A DNA stretch of 64,000 nt from Hericium rajendrae (taxonomy: Eukaryota > Basidiomycota > Agaricomycetes > Russulales > Hericiaceae): contig CM065880.1 of the NCBI GenBank assembly GCA_033439255.1, positions 310,001-374,000 on the forward strand, written 5' to 3'. Below, one piece after another: positions 46,410 through 59,106 of the stretch (the stretch's first letter is position 1; each line of letters starts with the position of its first letter). A model generated the notes under the pieces. It saw only the letters and a program-made list of their open reading frames with translations, did not search any database and was not told the DNA's origin. The position numbers were made by a program, and so were the translations under genes.

Positions 46410-47559
46410 GGAAGGACGCTAGGCATGACGACAGCGTGTAGATAGAATTTACGAGAGAGAACGTAGATCGGGAAGTATAACAAACGTAGCCAGCCGCACC
46501 GTCGTCCTCTCGTCACCCCAACGGGATCACTCCACGGCCTGTTGGCATCTCCGAACTGTCTGTTACGAATCGTATCAACGTTTTCTGCGCCCTTTCGATA
46601 CATACAAACCTCTCACCTTCACCGTCCGTCCCCGTATTTCCAGCTCCGCGAACTTCTCACGTAGAAAGTCTCCACATTCGCCGCCGTACACATGCCCATC
46701 CCGATGTCCATCGTGAATGGCACCTGCAGGAGATCAACGCTGAGCGAATGACAGATCTTCTGCGAGGGCGCTCCGTTCTTTTGACGATAGCGGCCAGAGA
46801 TAAGTTCGAAGGATCAGTGGTGACACTCGAATCCCATCGTCGATTCCGGTCAATCTCCACAGACTACGCTGCACCTATAGCACTTAAGTCAATTCACTGC
46901 CAACCTTATCGGACACGTACTACATCTGGGAGCAGTCCGCACGCGCTCAACCCTCCTGAACCTTCATACCGCCCCGAATCCAAGTTGGAGTCCACGCCGG
47001 TCAGAAAGAATTATTGCACGGTCCCGCAAGAGGATTCCTTGTGAAAAAGGAAGCATGTCTGCAAGAATGTCATCAAGAGGACGAGGCGTTCGACAGGTGA
47101 TGATGTCGAAAGACCCGCTGCAGACGCGTGGGCGACGACCAGTTCGAGCGGCATATCTGGCCAGAAATGAACAGAATGGGATTGTGCTCGTCATAAATGC
47201 GGTGATTGCAGAATTCGTACTCTTTCTTCCGTGCAGAAGTCATCCGTGGACAAGCCATGCCAAAAAAGGCTGCCGTCCAACTGCTGGGATCCGATGGCTT
47301 TGAACGCGTGATGACGGGTCTTCACGATGAGCGACGCAGGAGAGTAAGGCTAGAGAAAATGGGCTGGAAGTGGAAACAAGCCACCTGTCCGGGGGCCTGC
47401 AGAGATGAAGACACGTTTCGCACTTCTGTACCAAACCGAGCAGGTTAGCTTCCTCGCTACGTATTTCGGTTTAATTAAGGCCGAAGGCTAGACCAGTTTC
47501 AATCTGCCAGCCTGAATTAAACCAGGGGCCGTGAGTTCGAAACCATTCAGACACGAGAC
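46410..47559. other. Intergenic region, no gene recognised
   Basis: 1.15 kb with only short, non-domain frames. A GAGTTCGAAACC string near 47532 resembles a B-box, but no tRNA fold surrounds it. Confidence 0.35.
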
Positions 47560-47599
47560 TTGTGTCGAATTGAATATGCGAAGTGAAAACGATCGAGGA

Positions 47600-48560
47600 G
47601 CGACAATGCTAGTTCGTCTGCGCCTGCGCCTGAGATACTCGGAGGCCATCGCGGGGAATAGAGAGCCGAGGTAGCGACAACGCACTGAAGCGACGTTGAA
47701 TGAGATGCGGGTGTGACCAGATCGTGCAAGATCGATACTTCGACGGATGGGAAAGTCTTAATGTGTCTGGACCTAGCGTTTTGGAGGCAGCCGGAAGGAG
47801 TAGAGCGTCGGCGTAGCGATAACGCACCGGTGTGCGAAGTTGAACGCGAGACGCGGTGTAAGGAAATCGTGCAAGAACTCTTACCTTGTTCGATGGACAT
47901 GTCAGTGTGACGGCGAGACAGGTCATCCGGCTAAGAAAGCCCAGGTGGCGACAGCGAATCAAAATGTCGAATGAAGATTCTCAAATCTCGAGAGTGGTTG
48001 GCGAAAGTTTGTCGTCGACTGTCGACAGCAGATGTGAAAGCGCGGCGCAAATGGCGTTGCACTTGCACTTGACGCAGGGAAGGTGAGGCGAATCGGCGAC
48101 GACAGATCGGAGAATTATGAAGCTGGGCCCCGATGGCGGCGTCGTCAGTGACCTATATGGGAAACCACTAGATATCGGCGTGCGACGCTGAAAAGAAGTG
48201 CGGGCGTGCATATCGTGCTTGTTCGAGCGCGATGTCGGTGTGACGGCGGTGCAAGCGATCAACGTGGAGCCCAGGTGGCGATAGCACACCAGAAAGATGA
48301 GCGGCGGGCCTGGGATATCGAGAGCGGTTGGCAGGGGGCGAGGTTGATAGGAAAGGCGTAGAGCGCAATGTGGATGTTCCGACCCGGCGGTTTTGTGCTT
48401 GTGCTTGACGCAGGAAAGGAATGGATCAAACAGCGACGACGCACCAGAGCATTGTGAAGCTAGGCACCGAGCACCAGACCTCGGAAGCCACCAGACGAGA
48501 CACGTATTTGAAGGTACCCACAAATTTGATACTCCAGCACAGAAACGGCAGAGGGGGGAG
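47600..48560. repeat. Degenerate tandem array, about 165-bp half-units in a 330-bp higher-order pattern
   Basis: A GGYRGCGAYRRCGCA-like core recurs near 47669, 47811, 47944, 48094, 48272 and 48431. Longer matches are about 330 bp apart: TTGACGCAGGGAAGG (about 48067) with TTGACGCAGGAAAGG (about 48406), and TTCGATGGACATGTCAGTGTG with TTCGAGCGCGATGTCGGTGTG followed by CCCAGGTGGCGAYAGC. Identity between copies is roughly 60-75%. Frames are not preserved between units, so I call it satellite-like rather than a repeat protein. Confidence 0.55.
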
Positions 48561-49705
48561 ATATGCTTGAGCGGACATGGCGAGGGTCAGAGGACAAGAT
48601 GCGGATAAGGGAAAGAGCAGCGGGTGTGCATCTTATATACGTCGAGCGGAGGCTGGCAGTGAATGAGTCGGCACGCGGGTGTCAGACTGGGAGCGTGACA
48701 CGGTCTGGATTGAAATATCCGCAATTCGGACGGCGAGGCTGGACGATTCGACAGCTAACAGACTGGTATCCTGTAAATAGAGTGCGAAATAGAGCATCGA
48801 AGCGATCTGCGTCGGGAGACGTGTAGGCAACTCCAAGACAGAAAGAACACGCTCACTATTATTATGATCCTTGGGGGAATGCGAAAACCAGAACAAGCAG
48901 GATCGATTATATCTTTCTCTGAGGAAGTGGATGACTTCCCGCAGGATCTGGATTGCCTGCAGATACCTAGTGCGGACTTCAAACGAGAAGTGGAACTCAG
49001 TGTTGGAGGAGTTGCAGCCCGCAAGCAATTGCAATGTCTGAAACGAGATGCAGATGTACAGAGCGGAGAGAGGCGGAGTAAGAGCTGAGCATGGACGCAG
49101 AGCCCATATGCGAGAGCGGAGAGCTGGCGGAGAGAAAACAATCTATACCGATACAGATATCATCCTGGACGAGGGGGGTCCCCCTCCTTCAGACTCGACA
49201 TCTGGAAACGCCGTTTTGTGACCCAAAGGCTTGGTCGGCTCTCGGCCATCATTCGGCAAACCGAACGCGGCCGAAATCTATTCTGCAAACCGTTCCAGAT
49301 GGCTATGGGAAGTCACCCAGTATTGAAGCTTGAAGAAGAAGATCGTCATGTTTATTCGTAGAGATGAAGCGCTCAAGCAGCGCGCCGGCGTCGGGCCGGG
49401 CGTCGGGCCGACTCGAGCGTCGGTGATTTGAGCGCCGTCGACGGTGGCCAGACGACCCTCCAACATGCATGCTGCCCACATTACTGTCAACTATTCTCTG
49501 AAACTGGAACTGAAAGTTGAAACTATCATGATGTTATGGCTTATTCTCGTGGACTAGATAAGTTATATTGGGTCGAGTGCATTGCAGAATGCACCATATA
49601 GAGCCATGGATAGTGCGCGCCGACTTCTCGACTCACACTCCAACAGCGAGTGATATAGAGCACTTATAATGGCAGCGCACAGAGAGCCGCTCCTCCCCCC
49701 GCACG
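48561..49705. other. Intergenic region, no gene recognised
   Basis: 1.1 kb. It contains a small direct repeat GGCGTCGGGCC near 49388-49410. Otherwise only short frames. Confidence 0.35.
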
Positions 49706-50397
49706 ATGCAATCCCCCGACAAATTTCAGTTTGAACGGCTTCTCTACCGCGGCCTGCATACCGCCGACCTCGACGCGCTGCGCGCAATCTACAGCACCTA
49801 TGCCGTGCAGGCCGCCGAGACGCGCGACTGGGTCGTCCCGCGCCCCGAGTCCTTCCGCGACACACTCACCGCGTGGACCAAGTCTGCGCTCTTCGCGACG
49901 GTCGTCGAGAAGGAGAGCGGGCGCGTCGTGGGCACGGCGTCGATCCGCGTGCCGTTCGTACGCGATCGGGAGGGCGAGGTGGCGCTTGCGCTGGCGGCGG
50001 ATGTATGGGGGAAAGGATATGGGACGGAGGTCATGCGCTGGCTGGTCGAGCGCGGGTTTGAGGGGCTCGGGCTGCATCGGCTTGCGCTGGGCGTGTTCGA
50101 GACAAATGAAAGGGCGGTGGCGGTGTATAAGAAAGTGTGAGTTTTGGTTGTATCACCTGGGTAGAAATGCGTGGCTGACTCTGGATTGATGCTAGCGGGT
50201 TTATGGAGGAGGGCAGGAATAGGAAGGCCGCTTGGATAGAGGGACGGTGGTGGGATGTTATCCTCATGGCCATCCTCGAAGATGAATCACTAGGGGCATT
50301 AATGGATTTTGGCCTGGCTGTTATGTCGCTAACACGGGTTTGTGCAAACTTATTTCAGCCGTCTCTTTGTCTCCGGACAAAGAGATGGCTGAAATAA
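49706..50397 (+). CDS. GNAT-family N-acetyltransferase, paralogue 2, C-terminus supplied by a MITE
   Basis: Close paralogue of the gene at 34930-35552. It starts MQSPDKFQFERLLYRGLHTA at 49706. The acetyl-CoA loop is DVWGKGYGTEVMRWLVERG, followed by LHRLALGVFETNERAVAVYK. An intron at about 50140-50195 joins to GFMEEGRNRKAAWIEGRWWD and AILEDE. There the reading frame enters a 172-bp inverted-repeat element and gains about 35 new residues ending CLRTKRWLK before a stop at 50395-50397. Beyond the element the ancestral tail is still legible (YRATKQ...ARKIG, compare YWATNQ...AAEIG in paralogue 1). The catalytic fold is complete before the change, so activity may persist. The sequence upstream of 49706 is open promoter-like DNA. 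Confidence 0.8.
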
Positions 50398-50459
50398 GTT
50401 CGCACAAACCCACTTTGGTGACATAACAGCCAGGCCAAAATTGGCTAATGCCCCAAGTG
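50288..50459. mobile_element. CACTA-type foldback MITE (172 bp) inside a coding exon
   Basis: The element is almost entirely one inverted repeat. The left arm CACTAGGGGCATTA...TTTTGGCCTGGCTGTTATGTC and the right arm mirror each other through GGGTTTGTGC.AACTTATTTC and TCTCTTTGTC, leaving only a few bases at the centre. The flanking direct repeat AAT (50285-50287, 50460-50462) is a 3-bp target-site duplication. CACT ends plus a 3-bp duplication put it with CACTA elements. The two arms are about 90% identical. Confidence 0.82.
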
Positions 50460-50462
50460 AAT

Positions 50463-51735
50463 ATCGAGCGACGAAGCAAAGACCAATGGCGCGTAAAATC
50501 GGACTCAGCTGGACCAGAATGTACACTATGGGACAGAACACGGATACTGTAAGATTCGGCAGTCAGGCACCTTGGAAAGACACGAGTGCGTACCAATTTT
50601 CAGACCTTGATTCAGGATGCTTCAATTGGCCATAACAAGACAGGTATGTTTCGCTGTATTCACTGCGGAACCCTCGGAAAATTTGGAGTCGTAAAAGCGT
50701 ATGAAAAGGAGTGCTTTTCTAACCCTTTTCGGATAATATTGCGGTCCTCCAGTCCAGCCCCGATGACCATGAAGCCTCGATACGTCCCCTGCGTCCTGTG
50801 TTCACCTGCGTAAATGTTTGGGGATCACTCTGGAACCCTTTGCGAACGGTAGGGCCGCCCTCCGGCCTTCCGGCCCCCGTGAGATGTTGGTGCGTTCGTT
50901 CTCGACAACTGACAGGACATCCTCTTTCCTTCAACGTTACGATTAGTTCCATCGGAATGGTGATCTATTATGTCTTTGTGCACGATAGTCAAGTGCGGTC
51001 CACGTATTTCACTTAGGTGGAATTGGCCACGGGTTACAGATTCCGGAAAGGTGAGCGCTGCGATTCGCCAGCAAATGCCAGCGTGGAGCTCCAGTTTTTA
51101 ATCCTCTTCATGCCTCCATCATGCGTCCAGCTTTCGCGATGACCTTGACTTCCTCTGTATGGAGGACAGACACCGTTGACTGTCGATATCTGTCCGTTGG
51201 AGAAGGTCTGACCGCAGCTTCATTCTCCCGTGCGCTCATTGATCAGGGTGTAGCCTCAGGATCATTCATGCCTACCATGGATATGTCCAATACCATCCAG
51301 TCACTCGAGTCGCACGACGTCCGTGATATCGGTGGTAAGACTCGAATGAGACTTCGTTCCACAACACAGAAGTGGCTTCGCAGATGCAGGCTGACTGGAC
51401 GAATACCAAGGCTTTATCTCAAGTCTTGTTCGATTACCTATGATGAAATTAGTACTTCGAAGTAGAGAATGATTTGAAGGAGGCGAAGGATAGGGCATTA
51501 CCATTTTCCTCCGGCGAATTACTACTGCGATAATAAGCCTGCGCGGGAACGGGGACAAAGATCACGGATGGCGCATTTTGTTTTTGACCATCCTCAACAA
51601 CTACTTACTCTACCGCCGATGTTCGCAGGACATATCTTCCTTCTCACTTCAGTTTTCCAGAGTAAGGAAAATGTAGCAACTTTCATGTGAGTAATTGATG
51701 GTATATCGATCACAACTACGATACGGTGCTTCGGT
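50463..51735. other. Intergenic region, no firm gene
   Basis: About 1.27 kb. The first 60 bp are the displaced ancestral 3' end of the GNAT gene. A 114-aa plus-strand frame at 51121-51465 has ordinary composition but no family signature. Confidence 0.35.
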
Positions 51736-53173
<1,438 letters not shown>

Positions 53174-53224
53174 GTTTAGTGAATCCTTGCAGTGAATGAT
53201 GAGCAACTCTGCGTTAGCATGGCC

Positions 53225-53232
53225 TTATATAC
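53225..53232 (-). promoter_or_regulatory. TATA box of the aldo-keto reductase gene
   Basis: GTATATAAGG on the minus strand, 52-60 bp before the ATG. Confidence 0.5.
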
Positions 53233-53239
53233 TGCAGGA

Positions 53240-53675
53240 AACAGGCCAAAAGATATGCCATCGTACAGAATCTCTGTCTTCGGATGCAACACGAGACCAT
53301 CCCAGGATGCTTACTACGCAACGTTCGGGCAGTTCGTAAGTAAAAGAAGGTGTGCAAAGGATGGGAATCGTGGTTGGACATGGCCGATGCATGGCCGAAT
53401 GCTGGATAGACGGGGGTACGTCACTGCCAATGCCTGTGATGGACATCGCGGCTCTCAGGGACACCGCACGAACCCGTCTTGATTGTGTTTCATTCCCGTC
53501 GTAGAACAATAACTTAATCCACGTCGATATTGCGACGTGCCGGTGTCATGCCCGACAAACATCCATTCCAAACAAGAAGTATCAATCATCCAAAACCGAG
53601 GTAAAAGTACATACATCTTTTCACTGAGCGCTACCTCCCAGAGCTAGATAATCCACGATTACATCACGGCCGACC
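53240..53675. other. Intergenic spacer
   Basis: About 440 bp between the AKR promoter and the 3' end of the MYND protein. Nothing is recognised. Confidence 0.35.
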
Positions 53676-56093
53676 TCACAGCGGTGGGACCGGCCATGCA
53701 TTACCACGCTTCTTGTTCTTCCTCTTCTCCTGTTGGATGAAGTTCCACCATGCATTGGACCGATTCTCGAAGTCGTCGAACTCCCCCGGCTCCCCTTGCA
53801 GCAGCGCGATGCGGACGTCCTTCGGATTGCTCGGAAACTCCTTGTACTCCTCATCCTCCAGCACCTTGCGCAGCGTCATTGAATGATCGTTCAACAGCCC
53901 CATCGTGAGTTCGCGCTCGACCTGCGTTGCCTGCCGCCGCGCCAGCTTTTCCATGAACGCCACGACGTGCTCCTCATCCTTCGCGGTGAACCCGCGAGCG
54001 CTGTTCTCCGCGACCTTCTGCAGCTGGGGGTCGCGGAGCACGCTCAGCCTCGTGCGCTCGGTATACATGCCAGGTGTATTGTTGCGTATCTCCCGCTCCT
54101 GGAAGAACGCAGGCACAAGCGGGCTTACCGGTGCCCCAGCATGTCTCGATGGGATATACGGTGGGATGAAAAGCATCACGTTCATGTTGAACGTGAACAT
54201 CGCGCAGTCCAGCAGGATCTCTTCGCCGCGCGCCGTGAGGAAGTACATCCAGTAGTGGTCCTTCGGGTCTTGTCCGTGCGTTATCGATCCGAGCTTGTCG
54301 ATGTACGCCAGCTGGTCCTGGCTCGTCACCCGCGCACTGCCAGCGCAGATGCCGAAATCGGTGATGGGCTCGGTGCGGTAACGCAGGCGCACGCGACGTG
54401 CGTCGCTGTCCGCGGCAGATGTGGTGGTGTACATCTCGGAGAGCAACGCGACGAGAACTGAAGTGATGATCGGCAGCACGAAGCCCTCGCGCTCAATACG
54501 TTCGGCGAGGCGGGCACGCACTGTGTCGTCGTTGGCTTTGGGCCACCATGTCTGATCGAGAGGCCTACGGCGCCGCGTAGACGGGGCAAGGAAGACGGGA
54601 ACCGCCTCCCACCCATCGTCGAAACGGCCTGGATGGGGCTCGAGAGTTCCTGGGTTTAAAACAGTACGAGCGAAGGCTATGTGAGGAGGCTTCAGTTCGT
54701 GATGGTGGGAGCGCTCGACAAGGAACGCGAAGAATGGGTAGAATGTCTGGATGTCGAGCTGATCGGTATTACCTGCCTCAAGAATCAAAATCAGCCAAAA
54801 TATAGACAAAACTAATTCGTACCGCAGGCAGCCTTATGAGTCTTCCAACTCTCTTTCGCACAGTCTGGAGAGCAGAACCACACCTAAAAAAAAGCGGCTG
54901 AATGGGCGATATTGTCAAGATAGAAAAAACAAAACCCTACCTCGCCACATTTACACACTTTCCACTTGTTCCATCCACCGCCCTTGCGGGATTGACAGTG
55001 AGAACACTTGTTCATGACCTTCTCAGGAACGTACACTCGCCGCAATGGAGCGGCGGCCGCCTTCATGCGAAGGCTATCTTCCTCCTTTTTAACGTAATCT
55101 TTCCGAAAGTTGAGTATGATGAAGAGCGAGAGATCGATAGACGTACCGCAGATGGGTTGATGCGCTTTCCGATCTGCATTCTTACAATCTTCTGAACAGT
55201 ACTTCACCTAGTTTGCCGCGTAAGAGCAGAGCGCGACGTTAGCAAGCAGATATACACACCGTCCTACACGCGCTGCAGAACTCGAGATCGTGGTCTTTGT
55301 CCCAACCGCAGCACGCACACTCATAGAGTGAGAGCCGAGACATTTGTTCCGCGATAGTTGGTGTGACATCACCAGCATTATCCTTGTTGATGAGGTCCTT
55401 GGTCACACTGGACCCATCTGAAGCTTGGTCCCCGGCTTCCTTTGCTTTCCCCTTCCCCTTATCTTCACCTGCGGACTTCTCTGAAACCAGATCCGTGTCA
55501 GACTACGACTCTATCAAGTGTAGGATAAGGACATACTACATATAGGCTTATGCGACTTCCAATCGTCAAGCTGACACTTGCGAGAGCAGTATGCAACCTA
55601 AGAACGGATGTCGATCGTTCACTAAGTTTGGACCATAGGACAACGTGAACACCTCTGCACTCACCTTCCGACATACTGAGCAAAACTGCAACTTCTCGCT
55701 ACCACTGAGTCCACACGTTGGACACTTGAGTGCACCAGACGGGGCACCTGCCTTCCTATCTTTCTCCACCATCACCGATCCAAAGAAACTAGGTCCGCGT
55801 GTCCTTGCCCCGTCGTAGTTGCGCGCACTGGAAGCGCCCTGCGCGTCCCCTACATATTCAACATCCGATTCGTCGTCAGATGGCACCTCGACGAGTAGAT
55901 CCGGATTCTCGCTCAAAATGCACTGCTCGCACATACAAGGAAAGATGCCCGAGGACTCGCCCCACTCGATGCCGTCTGACGAGGGCGGACCCGGCTCGTT
56001 TATGGCGTATTCTGCTACGCCCAGAGCGCGGAGGACGTCGCTGTGGGAGAGGACTTGCGGGGCGTGGTGGGGGCGGCTGGACGATGAGAACAT
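53676..56093 (-). CDS. Protein with three MYND zinc fingers and a large C-terminal domain of unknown function
   Basis: It starts MFSSSSRPHHAPQVLSHSDV at 56093. An N-terminal CMCEQC segment and an acidic stretch (DDESDVEYVGD) precede three MYND fingers in series. Finger 1 is CPTCGLSGSEKLQFCSVC then YCSRKCQLDDWKSHKPIC. Finger 2 is CACCGWDKDHDLEFCSAC then YCSEDCKNADRKAHQPIC. Finger 3 is CSHCQSRKGGGWNKWKVCKC then FCSPDCAKESWKTHKAAC. Each is interrupted by an intron between its two halves. A basic KGKGKAKE linker lies between fingers 1 and 2. The last exon (about 370 residues) begins NTDQLDIQTFYPFFAFLVER and ends GNAWPVPPL, with no domain I can name. MYND fingers bind proline-rich peptides, so this is likely an adaptor or regulator. 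Confidence 0.8.
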
Positions 56094-56433
56094 TGCGGTA
56101 GGAGAGACGGTGCTCACAGGTTTACGCCGAGTGCGATTTATGTATTCGATGCGGTCAGTAGTGGCACTAGCGGAAGCAAAGCGGAAGGAATTGTGTTGAG
56201 TCCAGTTAGTCATCATCGTATCACCGCCAATCTCGCGAACATTAGTCCATCTGAACATTAGAACAACTCGAACTGCAACAGGCCATCAAGCCCCGGGATC
56301 CGACATGAACCACAGAAATATCCAGAACAAGGTCGGGATCGGATTAATATATCATGGACCGGGAATCGTACTACGTATAACTTAGAATCGTAAAGCTTTC
56401 TCAAACTAGGAACTCTCCATAATACCGTGAACC
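56094..56433. other. Intergenic spacer
   Basis: 340 bp between the MYND gene start and the 3' end of the transporter. Nothing else is seen. Confidence 0.35.
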
Positions 56434-58880
56434 TCAAGCCGCAGATACCGCGTCTTTGTCCTTTTCGTTGTGAGAGACATCTTTGTCCGTTTCATTGTGA
56501 GAGTGCGCTTGCTCCGCTCCCTCGGCGACATCCTCGACGGCGTTCTGCTTATCCCCAAGGTACCAGTTCGGCATGAACACAGCGAGGACGATGGGCACGG
56601 CGGCGAGCACCGTCGCGGCGATGATCATCTTCTTCATCGAGTCGTCATACGCTGCAACTCTCGCATCAGCCTCGCCCCGAAACACAACCAGCCAAAGCCA
56701 CTTACCCTGAATAACGCCTTCGCGAATGGGGTCGCCGCGCGGGTACGTCAGCACGGTCGTGATGCTCTCATACAGCCCGTCGCGCGTCGCCGCATCCACG
56801 GTGTCGGGCAGGAAGCGCGCGAGGTTGTCCGGCATCGTGTTCGTCCAGATCGCGCCGGCGACGGCACTGCCGACCGCGCCGCCGATCTCGGTGAGCAGTA
56901 GCACAACGGCGGTGGTGATCGCGACATCCGCGTGGGGGACGGACGCCTGCGCGCCCGTCTGTGTCGCGACGGATGTCATGCCGCCGCCGAGGCCCTGCAG
57001 GATCTGCGACCATACGATCTCGGCGGTCGAGCCGTTAACACCACGCGAGTGGATCATCAGGCCGCAGCCACTGTAAGATCTCAGGTGAGCGGAGGATAGA
57101 GGGGGTGGTGAGGGAACGTACACGAGGCGGATGAGAAGGCCGGCGATGAGGACGGGCTTGTAGTACCGGAAGAAGAACATGGCCGCGCCGGCAGAGATAC
57201 CGAAAATGGTCAGCGCGACGGTCTGCGTCGACATGAAGTACGTCACGTCGATCATGGACCAGGGCTTCACAACGAGCACGAAACTGTACAGGTAGACGTA
57301 TGTGAGGTAGAAGGAGAACTGTCATTGTGCATAAGGTCAGGGAGTCCCGTCGGAAATTTACCAGCCACTGAAATAACTCACGAAGTCGAAAAATCCAATC
57401 CACGAAGCGAGGACGACGGAACGATTGCGGAGAAGACGGGGCGCAATGACGGGGCGGCTGGCGAAGTTCGGGTCCCATACGCCGAACATGATGATGATCA
57501 CGAATCCAACGACGATCATCGCAATCATCGATGCTACACACATAACTCGTTCATACCAACATGAAAAAAAAAGAACGTCTCAGACACTCACGGTTCTTCC
57601 ATCCGTTGCTCGCAGTTGTCGCCAGCGTAAGGGGCAGCAGGATCAGCGCGACGCCAGCACCGAGGAGCAGTAATCCGAATACGTCGAGGCGGCCCGTCAT
57701 GCGGTAAATCTTCTGGTACCAGGTAGGATTCTCTTGTAACACGGCGACTTGTTCGGTATCGGCCACAGCGGCAATCGTCTCGTCGACGACTCCGAGCCTC
57801 TTAGCCTTCGCCTCTGCCCACGCAAGCGTGATGATGAGGGGAAGGAGCGTCGCGGGGACCAGGATGGCGAACATGCCGTCTGTGAAACCAAGCATCGGGG
57901 GGGGGGGGTCAGGTTCAGGCGGAAGTGGGAAATGGGGAGCACGTACAGCCCCATCGCCAGCCTGCGCCGTTGAGGACATTAGTCGCGATGTTGGGACCTA
58001 CGAAGCCGTTGATGATGAATGGCAGACTGGTCAAGGAGGAAAGCAGCGAGCGCCACCGCAGGTTCGTCAAGTCCGCGATGATGATCTGGGTCAAGAGCTG
58101 CAGACCGCTATTGACAGATGTTTATTAGCAAGGTACATTCAGAATGCGAGCTGTCGAACGTACGTGTAGCCTCTGTTTTCGGAGGATGAAAAGGAAACAC
58201 GAGCAGGTCAGTATGGACACAGCATGGAGCACGAGAAATAGAAACGCACACAGCGTAAATGACAATACCACCTGCGACGGTGCCAATGGTATGCGCGGAT
58301 GCAATGACGATGTAACCCACAACATAGAACACGAGAACCACTATGTAGGACGCCGATCGTGACGTGACATCAGCAATCTTCGCTATGACAGGCTTGCCGA
58401 CGGCGACTGAGGTAGGAAAGCATCAATTAAGGTCAGCAAGAACACATGATCGAGAAGTTCGTTGAAAATAGGGAGACATCAGAAAGAATATGAGCGGGCG
58501 TCTGTTGGTGATAGGGCGTGGGTACGCACTGATAATTGACTGAGCAACTTGGACCGAGGCGATAAGAGAATGGTCATTCAGCGAGCTCGCCGCAAACGCG
58601 AGGTAGTTGCTCGTCGTGCTCCCATCCAAGGAGTAGATGTAGCACGCTAACCCGAGCCTGCCAGCGCGCCAGGTGAGCAAGCCGTCCCCGCCGCCAGGAT
58701 AAAGATCGCTGGCACTCACGAGACGAAGAGGATCCACTTGGAGTACTTCCCGTAGACCTTCTGCGCCGCCTGCACGCGCGCGACGCCCAAGTGCGCGTCA
58801 ACCTCGTGCTTGACCTCCTCGGCAGCGCGGTATTCGAGCGGAAGCACGCCGACGCCGCTATCCGAGTTCTTCTCCGACAT
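56434..58880 (-). CDS. Siderophore-iron transporter, SIT/ARN family (MFS, 14 TM)
   Basis: Proton-coupled uptake of ferric siderophores at the plasma or vesicle membrane. It starts MSEKNSDSGVGVLPLEYRAA at 58880. Signature segments in order: ACYIYSLDGSTTSNYLAFA, VGKPVIAKIADVTSR (MFS loop 2-3), RSLLSSLTSLPFIINGFVGP, GWRWGYGMFAILVPATLLPL, TGRLDVFGLLLLGAGVALIL, FYLTYVYLYSFVLVV and ILQGLGGGMTSVATQTGAQA, then LLLTEIGGAVGSAVAGAIWT. The C-terminal tail has a short duplicated HNETDKDVSHNEKDKD run. About nine exons with short introns, no lesions seen. Two ATCWGATAA sites lie about 175-225 bp upstream, pointing to repression by an iron-sensing GATA factor. Confidence 0.87.
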
Positions 58881-59053
58881 GGCAAGGACGGAAAGGGCAC
58901 AGATAGGGAGAGAGAAGGAACGACTCGCCTTCTTTGATCAAACGCGCCCATTCTTATAAGACAAAGAAGAGGCACCAGAAAACCGGGTTTTTGCATTTCG
59001 ACGGGGACAGCTTGATGGAGTGGAGAGAAGGAAATTTAGGCCCGGCTCATCTA

Positions 59054-59062
59054 ATCAGATAA
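59054..59062 (+). promoter_or_regulatory. Iron-regulator GATA site 1 (ATCAGATAA)
   Basis: Exact match to the ATCWGATAA consensus of fungal iron-responsive GATA repressors (SRE, SreA, Urbs1, Fep1), about 174 bp upstream of the siderophore transporter ATG. Confidence 0.65.
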
Positions 59063-59097
59063 GTGCCTGATCGCACAAAATGGCTTAGAATGGCGCT

Positions 59098-59106
59098 ATC
59101 TGATAA
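59098..59106 (+). promoter_or_regulatory. Iron-regulator GATA site 2 (ATCTGATAA)
   Basis: Second exact ATCWGATAA match, same orientation, 44 bp from site 1. Paired sites are typical of strongly iron-repressed promoters. Confidence 0.65.

Noticed and set aside
47520-47545. tRNA gene suggested by GAGTTCGAAACC
   Set aside because: No acceptor stem, D-arm or anticodon arm can be placed around it.
47600-48560. CRISPR-like array
   Set aside because: Eukaryotic sequence. The repeats are degenerate and long, with no unique-spacer structure.
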